64,000 bases of DNA. It comes from Arthrobacter sp. ES3-54 (GTDB taxonomy: Bacteria; Actinomycetota; Actinomycetes; Actinomycetales; Micrococcaceae). This document shows, in pieces, positions 20,637 to 28,731 of the stretch. The stretch covers positions 1 through 64,000 of the forward strand of contig NZ_JAQFIF010000006.1 in NCBI RefSeq assembly GCF_029504395.1. Direction: 5' to 3'. The position numbers were made by a program, and so were the translations under genes. Positions within the stretch are counted from its first letter, which is position 1, and every line of letters starts with the position of its first letter. A model generated the notes under the pieces. It searched no databases. It was not told the origin of the DNA and saw only the letters and a list, made by a program, of their open reading frames with translations.

Positions 20637-21428
20637 ATGAAAACACGCCTGCTGGGGGGCATCGCCGCATTGCTTGTGGCAATTATCGGAACCGTATTGT
20701 TGGTCACTTATGTGCAGAATGCTGATAGACGCGCACTGGCCGGTACGGAAACAGAATCTATTTACATAGTCCAAAAGGCCATTCCTGCCGGGACTGCCGC
20801 TGACAAGATCGGGGCCTCGGTGGCTAGGAAGGAAGTGCCGAAGCTGGCGCTGGCTGACAAGAGCGTCACGGATCTTGCCTCGCTGGGGGCGAAGGTTACC
20901 TCTGTGACGTTGATGCCGGGCGAACAGTTGCTGTCCAGCCGGATGGTGGAAGAGAACGCGTTCCTTGGCCCGTCACGCGTCCAGGTCCCCGCCGGACTCC
21001 AGGAAATCACGCTCAAGCTTCCCATCGAGCGCGTTGCCGGCGGCATCCTGAAGGCCGGGGATACGGTAGGCATTTTCCTTTCCCTGGACATGGCAGCTAC
21101 CGGCACGGACGGAGCAAGCGGCGGCAAGCTGAGCAAGACGCAGCAAACCTTCCACAAGGTCCTAGTGACTGCGGCGCAGTTTAGCAACGGCGCGGCCACC
21201 CAGACCGGAACCTCTGACACCGCAGCCGGTGCCAGCCAGGTATCGTCAACCTCGTCCACCAAGGCTCAGGGCGACGGCAGCTACCTCATAACCTTGGCAA
21301 GGAATTCTGCCGACGCGGAGCGGATCGTCTTCGCCGCTGAGTTCGGCAAGATTTACCTTTCCAAGGAGCCGGGCGATACAGTCGATTCCCGCACGGGCGC
21401 AGTAGATGCGGCAGGGCTGTTCCGATGA
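20637..21428 (+). CDS. cpaB: CpaB/RcpC-like Tad pilus protein with SAF domain, locus 1
   Basis: The 263-residue protein has an N-terminal membrane anchor (GIAALLVAIIGTVLLVTYV), then a SAF-like domain (about residues 38-105: YIVQKAIPAGTAADKI, VTLMPGEQLLSSRM) and an RcpC/CpaB domain to about 250. In diderm bacteria CpaB works with the outer-membrane secretin CpaC; no secretin gene occurs here, as expected for a Gram-positive cell, so it may act in the thick cell wall instead. A Ser/Thr/Ala-rich insertion lies at about residues 185-210. Its stop overlaps the TadZ start by four bases (ATGA). The ATG at 20637 has AAGGGGAC upstream. Confidence 0.82.
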   Translation: MKTRLLGGIAALLVAIIGTVLLVTYVQNADRRALAGTETESIYIVQKAIPAGTAADKIGASVARKEVPKLALADKSVTDLASLGAKVTSVTLMPGEQLLSSRMVEENAFLGPSRVQVPAGLQEITLKLPIERVAGGILKAGDTVGIFLSLDMAATGTDGASGGKLSKTQQTFHKVLVTAAQFSNGAATQTGTSDTAAGASQVSSTSSTKAQGDGSYLITLARNSADAERIVFAAEFGKIYLSKEPGDTVDSRTGAVDAAGLFR

Positions 21429-22630
21429 GCCGCTTCGTCTTGATCACGCCAACAGCCGATTTCGAGCGGCTGGTCCGATTGGCCGTCACCGGCCTCCACG
21501 GCAGCCTGCATGTCTTCCAGGCCGATTACCTTCCGGACGGGCCGGCAGACATCCTCCGCCAGATGATGGGAGAACCCCCGGAGGTCCTGATTCTGGGACC
21601 TGGTCTCCCGGTGGAGGGCTCCCTCAAGCTCGCGTCCGTGATGGACCTCCAGTACCCGGAAATCAGTGTGGTGCTCGCCGCCACGGCCACCCCGGAGACC
21701 GTGCTGCAGGCCATGCGGGCGGGCGTCCGGGATTTCCTGGACCCGGCGTCCGATGCTGACACCATCCGGGTCATGCTGGAGCGGGCCAGTCTCGCGGCAG
21801 CTGGACGGCGGCGAGGGCTCGCGCCCCAGGCATCCGAGCACGCGGATCATGGCGGCGCTGGCCGGGTCATTGCCGTGATGTCGCCCAAGGGTGGCGTGGG
21901 TAAGACCACAGTAGCCACTAATCTCGCGGTGGGGCTGGGCAAAGCGTCGCCCATGAGCGTGGTGATCGTGGATCTTGATCTACAGTTCGGCGACATAGCC
22001 AGCGGCCTGCTGCTCGAGCCGGAATTCACCATCACAGACGCCGTGATGGGTGCGGCGAGCCAAGACTCCATGGTCCTCAAAACATACTTGACGGTCCATC
22101 CGGCGGGAATCTACGCACTGTGCGCACCGCGAACGCCCATCGAAATGGATCGGATCACCGGAGCCCACGTGTCCCACCTGTTGGAGCAGCTCCGGCAGGA
22201 GTTCCGCTACGTCGTGGTGGACACTGCGCCGGGGCTGGGCGAACACGTTTTGGCGACGCTCGAGCAGGCCACGGACGCAGTGTGGATTTGCGGCATGGAC
22301 GTCCCGAGTATTCGTGGCATGCGGACCGGGTTCCAGATCCTTGATGAGCTGAACCTGGTCCCGCCACACCGTCACATCGTGCTCAATATGGCTGACCGGC
22401 GAGCGGGTTTGTCGCTCAAAGACGTTGAAGCCACCATCGGCGCCCCCGTGGATGTGGTGCTTCCGCGCTCCCGGACGCTCCCGTTCTCCACCAACAAGGG
22501 CGTTCCTGTCCTTCAGGACGGCAGCCGGGACTCCACCGTGAAGGGACTGCGTCAGTTGGTCGATCGCTTCAAGCCGGATTGGGAAGCCAGACCGCACAAG
22601 CAACTCCACAGAAGGGCGGTAGTCCAGTGA
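21425..22630 (+). CDS. tadZ: TadZ/CpaE-like localisation ATPase, locus 1
   Basis: TadZ/CpaE proteins are MinD/ParA-related ATPases that place the Tad machine in the cell. The 401-residue protein has an N-terminal receiver-like domain (about 1-125) without a clear phospho-acceptor site. A ParA-type domain follows, with the deviant Walker A motif SPKGGVGKTTVATNLA (Lys160), VVIVDLDLQFGDIASGL, and VVVDTAPGLGEHVL. The C-terminal end has RSRTLPFSTNKGVPVLQDG, shared with the locus 2 copy. The ATG overlaps the cpaB stop, and its own stop overlaps the tadA GTG, so three genes are translationally linked. Confidence 0.86.
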   Translation: MSRFVLITPTADFERLVRLAVTGLHGSLHVFQADYLPDGPADILRQMMGEPPEVLILGPGLPVEGSLKLASVMDLQYPEISVVLAATATPETVLQAMRAGVRDFLDPASDADTIRVMLERASLAAAGRRRGLAPQASEHADHGGAGRVIAVMSPKGGVGKTTVATNLAVGLGKASPMSVVIVDLDLQFGDIASGLLLEPEFTITDAVMGAASQDSMVLKTYLTVHPAGIYALCAPRTPIEMDRITGAHVSHLLEQLRQEFRYVVVDTAPGLGEHVLATLEQATDAVWICGMDVPSIRGMRTGFQILDELNLVPPHRHIVLNMADRRAGLSLKDVEATIGAPVDVVLPRSRTLPFSTNKGVPVLQDGSRDSTVKGLRQLVDRFKPDWEARPHKQLHRRAVVQ

Positions 22631-24105
22631 GCCTTACGGACCGATTCCAGCAGCTGCGCGGCGGAACACAGCAAGCCGCGCCCGAGAAAATGACTGCCCC
22701 CGCCGTAGATGTGTTCGCTCCTCACGCCCAGCCGGCGACACTGGGACGGATCCTCGAGGCCAAGACGGCGGCTGAGTCGCAGCCCGGATTCACGGAGTTC
22801 CAGCAGACGGCGTCCGTGGCCAGCGAAGCGCTGAACGCGCTGAAGGAACGCGCCAGCCAGGCGCTGTTCGAAAGGCTCGGTTCCCGCATTACCGATTCCT
22901 CGATCGATGAGACGGAACTCCATCAGTCGGTCAAGGACGAGCTGAAGGCCGTCGTGGAGGAGGAGCAGATCCCCCTCACGGCGACCGAACGCCAACGCCT
23001 GATCCGGGAGATCATTGACGACGTACTCGGCCATGGTCCGATCCAGAGGTACCTGGACGATCCCGCCGTCACCGAGGTCATGGTCAACCGCTTCGACCAG
23101 ATCTATGTGGAGCGGCAGGGTCAACTGCACCTGACAGACTCCAAGTTCACCTCTGACGACGCCCTGCGGCGCGTGATCGAAAGAATCGTCTCGAACGTGG
23201 GACGCCGGATCGACGAATCATCCCCCCTGGTGGATGCCCGGCTGTCCGACGGATCCCGAGTCAACGCGATTATCCCGCCGCTGGCCGTCAACGGGCCCGC
23301 CCTGACCATCCGGAAGTTCGGCCGGGACCCCCTAACTGTCCACGACCTGATCTCTATGGGCAGCCTGTCGCCCGAAATGGCAGAGCTCCTGCAGGCCTGC
23401 GTGCTGGCCCGGCTGAACATCATCGTTTCGGGAGGTACTGGCACCGGCAAGACGACCCTGCTGAACGTCCTTTCGTCCTTTATTCCAGTCTCGGACCGGA
23501 TCGTCACTATCGAGGACGCAGTCGAACTCCAGCTCCAACAGGACCACGTGGTGCGGCTCGAAAGCCGGCCGCAGAACATCGAGGGCAAGGGCGAGGTCTC
23601 CATCCGGGACCTGGTGCGGAACTCGCTGCGAATGCGACCGGACAGGATCGTGGTCGGTGAAGTCCGCGGCGGTGAGTGCCTGGACATGCTGCAGGCTATG
23701 AATACCGGGCACGATGGCTCCATCTCTACTGTGCACGCCAACTCCCCCAGGGACGCCATCGCCAGACTCGAAACCCTCGTGCTGATGGCCGGCATGGACC
23801 TCCCACTGCGGGCCGTCCGTGAGCAGGTGGCATCGGCCGTGAACCTGATTGTGCACATCTCCCGGCTCAGGGACGGCTCCCGCCGAGTCACGCACATCAC
23901 CGAAGTCCAGGGCATGGAGGGCGATGTCGTCACGCTGCAGGATGCCTTCGTCTTCGACTACGCCGCCGGCGTGGACGCAAACGGCCGCTTCCTCGGGAAA
24001 CCCATGCCAACCGGCGTCCGTCCCCGGTTCACCGATCGCTTCGCCGAACTCGGGATCCCGATTTCGGCCGCGGTATTCGGCGCCACGCCGGTCAGGGGGC
24101 GGTAA
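22627..24105 (+). CDS. tadA: TadA/CpaF secretion ATPase, locus 1
   Basis: TadA is the hexameric motor ATPase of Tad pilus assembly. The 492-residue protein from the GTG at 22627 (overlapping the tadZ stop, GTGA) has a variable N-terminus to about residue 70, then the conserved core. That core contains DDPAVTEVMVNRFDQIYVE, SSPLVDARLSDGSRVNAIIPP, the Walker A GGTGTGKTTLLN (Lys275), the Asp box TIEDAVELQL and the Walker B region DRIVVGEVRGGECLDML, followed by TGHDGSISTVHANSP with the His box. All key residues are intact. Confidence 0.93.
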   Translation: MSLTDRFQQLRGGTQQAAPEKMTAPAVDVFAPHAQPATLGRILEAKTAAESQPGFTEFQQTASVASEALNALKERASQALFERLGSRITDSSIDETELHQSVKDELKAVVEEEQIPLTATERQRLIREIIDDVLGHGPIQRYLDDPAVTEVMVNRFDQIYVERQGQLHLTDSKFTSDDALRRVIERIVSNVGRRIDESSPLVDARLSDGSRVNAIIPPLAVNGPALTIRKFGRDPLTVHDLISMGSLSPEMAELLQACVLARLNIIVSGGTGTGKTTLLNVLSSFIPVSDRIVTIEDAVELQLQQDHVVRLESRPQNIEGKGEVSIRDLVRNSLRMRPDRIVVGEVRGGECLDMLQAMNTGHDGSISTVHANSPRDAIARLETLVLMAGMDLPLRAVREQVASAVNLIVHISRLRDGSRRVTHITEVQGMEGDVVTLQDAFVFDYAAGVDANGRFLGKPMPTGVRPRFTDRFAELGIPISAAVFGATPVRGR

Positions 24106-24107
24106 CC

Positions 24108-25055
24108 GTGCCGGACCAGTCTCCCCTTGTCTTTGTCGCTGGCCTCGTACTGGCTTACGCGGCCTTGGCCATCTTGGTCGCCGTCGTCTTCAAGTCACGC
24201 TCGGTGCCCCTGTCGCGGCGGCGCCCTGACGAGGCGCCGGGCCATTCGTCGAACCTGACAAGGCTCACGGACCAAGCAGTGCACACTCTGAACGCGGGGC
24301 TCCGGAGCCGCGGCTCCGGGCTGTTCAGCCGCGAGAAGCTCGACAACGCCGGGCTGAAGAAACAGCCCGGCGACTATCTGTTGATGGCCGGGGCCGTCAC
24401 GTTCGTAGCGGTGGTGCTCGGATTCCTTTCAGGTGGCCCGGTCCCCGCCGTGCTGATGCTGCTGCTGATGCCCGTGGGCCTCCTACTGTTCCTCACCGTC
24501 CTCGTATCGCGTCGACGCAAGAAATTCGACGAGCAAGTGCCCGATTCGCTGCAAATGCTCGCCGGCGGTTTGCGTGCAGGGCACAGCCTGCTCCGCTCCG
24601 TGGATGCTGCCGCCGAAGAGAATGAGGCCCCGATGAAGGAGGAACTCAACCGTGTTGTCAACGAGACGAGAATCGGCCGGGATCTCGGCGAATCGCTTGC
24701 CGAGGTTGCCCTGCGCACCAAAAATGAAGACTTCGCCTCAATAACCCGGGCCATCGAAATCCACCGGGAAGTCGGCGGCGACCTCGCCCATGTCCTGGAC
24801 AATGTGGGCGAGACCATCCGGGACCGCAACCAGCTCCGAGGCCAGGTCAAGGCCCTCAGCGCGGAGGGACGGATGTCCGCCCTGGTCCTGATGGCACTCC
24901 CGGTCCTGATGTTCACCGGACTGACGCTTTTCAACCAGCAATACTCGAAGGTCTTTCTGACCACCTTTCCGGGTTTCCTGATGATCCTCGCTGCCCTGGT
25001 CATGCTGTCCGCAGGCGGCTTCTGGCTCAGCCGACTCGTAAAACCGAAGTTCTGA
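24108..25055 (+). CDS. tadB: TadB-like inner membrane platform protein, locus 1
   Basis: TadB and TadC form the membrane platform on which the TadA motor acts. The 315-residue protein starts with GTG at 24108, has an N-terminal membrane helix, two helices near residues 85-130, a cytoplasmic T2SSF domain (about 140-265: LQMLAGGLRAGHSLLRSVDAAAEE, AIEIHREVGGDLAHVLDNV) and two helices at the C-terminus. This is the usual TadB layout. Only two bases separate it from tadA. Confidence 0.88.
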   Translation: MPDQSPLVFVAGLVLAYAALAILVAVVFKSRSVPLSRRRPDEAPGHSSNLTRLTDQAVHTLNAGLRSRGSGLFSREKLDNAGLKKQPGDYLLMAGAVTFVAVVLGFLSGGPVPAVLMLLLMPVGLLLFLTVLVSRRRKKFDEQVPDSLQMLAGGLRAGHSLLRSVDAAAEENEAPMKEELNRVVNETRIGRDLGESLAEVALRTKNEDFASITRAIEIHREVGGDLAHVLDNVGETIRDRNQLRGQVKALSAEGRMSALVLMALPVLMFTGLTLFNQQYSKVFLTTFPGFLMILAALVMLSAGGFWLSRLVKPKF

Positions 25056-25072
25056 GACGAAGGGAGAGAATT

Positions 25073-25954
25073 GTGCAAACAATCGCCTATGCAGCGATCC
25101 TGGCGGTCGTCGCCCCGATCTCGATCATGACCTGGCTTGCTTTCACCGGAGACCGTGCGGGCTTCCGCAATGTCCAGACCAATCTTGGGCGGAGTCCGCA
25201 GGCAGCCGGATCCGTAGTATCCGCCAACGGCCAACTCGCTGCTATGACACGGAAGATCACCCCGAAGGGCTACACGGCCTGGCTGGACAAGCAACTCGCC
25301 GGTGCCGGCAGGCCAAAGGACTGGCCCCTGGGTCGGGTCATCATGGTGAAGCCGCTACTGGCCCTCGCGGGCGCCGTTATGGGAATCTTCCTTCTCGCCG
25401 GAAGCCTCACGGTGACAAATGTTCTGCTCACAGTGGGCATTTCAGCGCTGGCCTACTTTGTTCCCGACATCCTGGTCCGAAACCACGCCCAAAAGCGACG
25501 CGAAGCAATCAGGCTCGAACTGCCGGACACACTGGACCAGATGCTTATCTCAGTCCAGGCGGGCCTCGGCTTCGAAACAGCTATGGCCCGCGCGGGCCAG
25601 AACGGCAAGGGACCGCTCGCCGACGAACTTATCAGGACGTTGCAGGACATCCAGGTGGGACGCTCCCGCAAAGAGGCCTACTTGGCAATGGCGCAACGCG
25701 TCGATGTCCCCGATCTCCGGTCGTTCGTCAGGGCTGTCGTGCAGGCCGACACCTACGGCATCGCCATCGCAAACGTCTTGAACTCACAGGCCAAGGACAT
25801 GCGGGTCAAGAGGCGCCAGCGGGCCGAAGAGCACGCCATGAAAATGCCCGTCAAGATGCTGTTTCCGCTGATCTTCTTCATCCTTCCAACGCTTTTCATC
25901 GTGGTGCTGGGACCAACGGTGTTGAACATCATGGAAGTTTTCGCGAACAAGTAG
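25073..25954 (+). CDS. tadC: TadC-like inner membrane platform protein, locus 1
   Basis: The 293-residue protein is the second platform component. It has an N-terminal helix, a helix pair near residues 95-140, a T2SSF domain (about 145-270: DQMLISVQAGLGFETAMARA, DTYGIAIANVLNSQAKDMRV) and a C-terminal helix (LIFFILPTLFIVVLGP). The start is GTG at 25073, with AAGGGAGAG upstream. It ends the first locus; a terminator follows 33 bases later. Confidence 0.88.
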   Translation: MQTIAYAAILAVVAPISIMTWLAFTGDRAGFRNVQTNLGRSPQAAGSVVSANGQLAAMTRKITPKGYTAWLDKQLAGAGRPKDWPLGRVIMVKPLLALAGAVMGIFLLAGSLTVTNVLLTVGISALAYFVPDILVRNHAQKRREAIRLELPDTLDQMLISVQAGLGFETAMARAGQNGKGPLADELIRTLQDIQVGRSRKEAYLAMAQRVDVPDLRSFVRAVVQADTYGIAIANVLNSQAKDMRVKRRQRAEEHAMKMPVKMLFPLIFFILPTLFIVVLGPTVLNIMEVFANK

Positions 25955-25986
25955 CCTGCCGCCGCCGACGGGCTGCCACATAGACC

Positions 25987-26019
25987 GGACCCCCTCGGAC
26001 CCCAGAGCCGAGGGGGTCC
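25987..26019 (+). terminator. Terminator of Tad locus 1
   Basis: GGACCCCCTCGG at 25987-25998 pairs perfectly with CCGAGGGGGTCC at 26008-26019 across a 9-base loop. It lies directly between tadC of locus 1 and the promoter region of locus 2, so the two loci are probably separate transcription units. A T-rich, but interrupted, stretch follows. Confidence 0.7.
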
Positions 26020-26199
26020 TCCTGTGTGTCCGGTAAGTGCCCCAGCGCAGGATGGACGCAGTGAATGTACAGGAAACGTGCAATTTGGGAAGCCTTAGCA
26101 CAGGATGCGTCAAAGGCGAATCATCGGCGTGTCGGCGGTTGCTAAGTTCCTCTCAGTGCTGGTGCAGGGCCAGCCTCCCAACTCGCTCAGGAGTCACCA

Positions 26200-26427
26200 A
26201 TGCGTTCCATCCTCTCCAGCTTCGCAGCCCGTCTTCGCCGCGACCAGCGCGGCGCCACCGCCGTCGAATACGGCATCATGGTTTCCCTCATCGCCGTCGT
26301 GATCATCGTCGCGGTCACGATGCTCGGCGGAACCTTGACGGACACGTTCACCCAGGTGCAGTGCTCCGTTAGCGGCGGCAGCTACACCGCCGGTGCTGAC
26401 GCCGGCGGAGGCACCTGCGGACCGTAG
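26200..26427 (+). CDS. flp: Flp/Fap-type pilin with C-terminal cysteine pair, Tad locus 2
   Basis: This 75-residue class IVb prepilin is the likely major subunit of the second pilus. The leader is basic (RLRRDQRG) and cleavage after Gly gives ATAVEYGIMVSLIAVVIIVAV, with Glu5 and Tyr6 as in all Flp pilins. Unlike the locus 1 pilin, it ends in a Gly/Ser/Ala-rich tail with two cysteines, QCSVSGGSYTAGADAGGGTC, which could form a disulphide loop on the pilus surface. CAGGAG stands six bases before the ATG. A perfect hairpin follows 38 bases after the stop. Confidence 0.88.
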   Translation: MRSILSSFAARLRRDQRGATAVEYGIMVSLIAVVIIVAVTMLGGTLTDTFTQVQCSVSGGSYTAGADAGGGTCGP

Positions 26428-26458
26428 TTACCGCAGCCTCGGCACGGTTCTTCGGCCA

Positions 26459-26908
26459 ATGACAGTGTGGTGGCGGCAGCATGCCGCCACCACAAAGTCG
26501 TCTCAGGCATCCATCGAGGGAAAGGCGGTCCCCCTGTCTAAGACATCCGAGCGGGGCGCCGTCGCGGTGGAATTCGCTCTCCTAGCCCCCGTCCTGGTCA
26601 TGCTGCTGCTCGGCATCACGGAATTCGGCCGCGCTTACAACGCGCAAGTCACCCTCTCCAGCGCCGCCCGCGAAGGCGTCCGGGTCATGGCCATCGGCAA
26701 CAGCCCAAGCGCCGCGCGAACGGCGACGAGGAACGCGGCCGCCTCGCTGAAACCTGCGCTGGCCGACACCAACATCACCATCAGCCCTGTCACCTGCACC
26801 ACCGGAACCCAAGTGACGCTCAAGATCACATATTCGCTTTCCACGATGACCGGCATTGCAGGCCCGTTCACCATGGAGGGCAAAGGAGTCATGCTGTGCG
26901 GAGGCTAG
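26459..26908 (+). CDS. tadE: TadE-like pilus assembly protein, locus 2
   Basis: The TadE signature GAVAVEFALLAPVLVMLLLG with the conserved Glu, then EFGRAYNAQVTLSSAAREGVRVMAI, matches the locus 1 copy closely. The extracellular end again has one internal Cys (SPVTCTTG) and a final MLCGG. The start is uncertain. ATG at 26459 gives 149 residues but places a 13-base-pair hairpin inside the coding region. A CTG at 26534, eight bases after GAGGGAAAGG, would give 124 residues, close to the 136 of the locus 1 protein, and would leave the hairpin untranslated. The stop overlaps the next start by 13 bases. Confidence 0.75.
   Translation: MTVWWRQHAATTKSSQASIEGKAVPLSKTSERGAVAVEFALLAPVLVMLLLGITEFGRAYNAQVTLSSAAREGVRVMAIGNSPSAARTATRNAAASLKPALADTNITISPVTCTTGTQVTLKITYSLSTMTGIAGPFTMEGKGVMLCGG
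26466..26494 (+). terminator. Hairpin after pilin gene 2 (terminator or attenuator)
   Basis: TGTGGTGGCGGCA at 26466-26478 pairs perfectly over 13 bases with 26482-26494, with a 3-base loop. It sits 38 bases after the second pilin stop, the same relative place as the hairpin in locus 1, but the sequences are unrelated. No T-tract follows (AAAGTCG), so it may slow or process transcripts rather than end them. Confidence 0.6.
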
Positions 26909-27921
26909 GAATGACAACCGCCGACGGCGAGCGCGGCGCCATCAGCGTCCTCGTCGCAATCCTCATGGTCACCCTGCTCGGCTTCAGTGCTCTGGCGATC
27001 GACGTCGGGATGCTGTACACCGAGCGGACCCAACTGCGTAACGGAGCCGACTCAGCAGCCCTCGCCATTGCGCAGAAGTGCGCCCGGAACATCAACGACG
27101 CCGACTGCTCCACTACGTCAGCCCTCGCCCGGAGCCTCGGGAACAGCAACGCCCGCGACGGCGCGAGCAATATTGCGGACCTCGTACTGGACAAAGCGGC
27201 CGGCACCGTAAAGGTGACTGCCGGGGCGCAGGAAGCCGGGCAGGCGCCCAACCGCGTCTCCCTATTCTTCGCCAGGGCCTTGGGTTTCAACGACGCCACC
27301 GTAACGGCCGGCGCCGCTGTTCAGTGGGGCCGCCCGGTGGCGGGCCCGACGGCGTTCCCCATCGCCTTCTCCGTTTGCCAGGTGAAGTTTCACGTCGACG
27401 GCGGCATGCAACTGCTAGTAAGCCACGGCAGCAAGGCCGAGACGACCTGCAATTACGGGTCGTCTGGAGCTGTTGTCCCGGGCGGCTTCGGCTGGCTCAA
27501 GCGCAACTCGGGTACCTGTGCAGGAATCGTCAACGCCGCGGATTGGGCCCCCAGCGATCCCGGTAACAGCTATCCCGGCGTCTGCGATGACCAGTTGCGG
27601 GCCTGGGCCGCAGACATCACGGCCGGAAAGGAAGTCACTGTCCTGCTCCCGATCTTTGACCAGGTGGCCGGCACCGGCTCCAGCACTACGTACAAACTCA
27701 TCTCGTTTGCGGCCTTCGTAGTAAAAGGTTGGAGCTTCAACGGCAACAAGTTCCCCATTACATTTCACAACAAGCCGCCCTCCGTCGATGCCGCATTGAC
27801 TTGCGACGGCAGCTGCACCGGCATCATCGGCAGCTTTGTCCGATATGTGTCCCTGGACAGCGCCTACACCCTCGGGCCAGCCGAGGACTTCGGCGCCGGC
27901 GTCGTCCGGCTCACGCAATAG
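26896..27921 (+). CDS. tadG: TadG-like pilus assembly protein, locus 2
   Basis: The 341-residue protein has the TadE/G-like N-terminal module (GAISVLVAILMVTLLGFSAL, then TERTQLRNGADSAALAIAQKC). The long outer part carries VVPGGFGWL, several cysteines and TCDGSCTGIIGSFVRYVSLD near the end, all with counterparts in locus 1. GTG at 26896 is chosen because it recreates exactly the 13-base overlap with tadE and the N-terminal MRRL seen in locus 1; an ATG at 26911 is the alternative. Confidence 0.8.
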   Translation: MRRLGMTTADGERGAISVLVAILMVTLLGFSALAIDVGMLYTERTQLRNGADSAALAIAQKCARNINDADCSTTSALARSLGNSNARDGASNIADLVLDKAAGTVKVTAGAQEAGQAPNRVSLFFARALGFNDATVTAGAAVQWGRPVAGPTAFPIAFSVCQVKFHVDGGMQLLVSHGSKAETTCNYGSSGAVVPGGFGWLKRNSGTCAGIVNAADWAPSDPGNSYPGVCDDQLRAWAADITAGKEVTVLLPIFDQVAGTGSSTTYKLISFAAFVVKGWSFNGNKFPITFHNKPPSVDAALTCDGSCTGIIGSFVRYVSLDSAYTLGPAEDFGAGVVRLTQ

Positions 27922-27966
27922 CACCACCGTCGCCGTACAGTCCACTAACCAGTTCAGGAGCAGTTT

Positions 27967-28731
27967 TTGAAGTCACGCTTATTGGCAGGAATCGCGGCCC
28001 TGGTGCTGGCCGTCGTCGGAGCCATCCTGGTAGTCAGCTACGCACAGGGAGCCGACAGCCGGGCTGTTCAGGGCCTGGAGCCCAAGGACGTCCTCGTGGT
28101 GTCAAAAGCTGTACCCGCGGGCACCTCGGTAGCGGCTCTGAAGGCTTTCGTTACCAGCCAGGAGCTTCCTGGAAAAGCTGTCTCGAAGTCGGCGCTCCAG
28201 AATCTGGACGGGCTTGCAGGCAAGGTCACCGCCGTCGAGCTCCTCCCCGGCGAACAGCTTGTCGCGGAGCGCCTGATCGCACCTGAGGAACTCCAGTCAA
28301 GCGGATCCGCGCAGATCCCGGACGGTCTGCAGGAGGTGTCCTTTCAGCTCGAACCGCAGCGCGTGGTCGGCGGCAGGCTGGTACCCGGTGACCACATCGG
28401 CATTTTCATCTCCTTCAAAAGCGGTGGCCTCGAAGCCAAACCGGAGAAGGAATCGACCCAGTTGACCATCCACAAGGTCCTGGTGACGGCCGTGCAGCGC
28501 GCCCCCGTAGCTACCCCGCCAGCGCAGCCGTCGGCGGACGGCACCACCGCACCGGCTGAAGACACCTCGCTCCCCACCGGTTCGCTGCTGCTGACTGTCG
28601 CCGTCAATGACGTCAACGCCTCGAAAATCATTTATGCCTCGGAGTTCGCCAGCCTGTGGCTGAGCAAGGAGCCCCTCAACGCCAAAGAGAGCGGGCCAAT
28701 CGTGATGGAAGGAAGCAAGGTGTACAAATGA
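27967..28731 (+). CDS. cpaB: CpaB/RcpC-like Tad pilus protein with SAF domain, locus 2
   Basis: The 254-residue protein has an N-terminal membrane helix (GIAALVLAVVGAILVVSYA), a SAF-like domain (VVSKAVPAGTSVAALKAF, VELLPGEQLVAERL) and the RcpC part (QEVSFQLEPQRVVGGRLVPG). It differs from the locus 1 copy in having a Pro/Ala-rich rather than a Ser/Thr-rich insertion near residues 175-200. The start is TTG at 27967, with AGGAG eight bases upstream; MKSRLLAGIAAL matches the N-terminus of the paralogue. Its stop overlaps the tadZ ATG. Confidence 0.82.
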   Translation: MKSRLLAGIAALVLAVVGAILVVSYAQGADSRAVQGLEPKDVLVVSKAVPAGTSVAALKAFVTSQELPGKAVSKSALQNLDGLAGKVTAVELLPGEQLVAERLIAPEELQSSGSAQIPDGLQEVSFQLEPQRVVGGRLVPGDHIGIFISFKSGGLEAKPEKESTQLTIHKVLVTAVQRAPVATPPAQPSADGTTAPAEDTSLPTGSLLLTVAVNDVNASKIIYASEFASLWLSKEPLNAKESGPIVMEGSKVYK

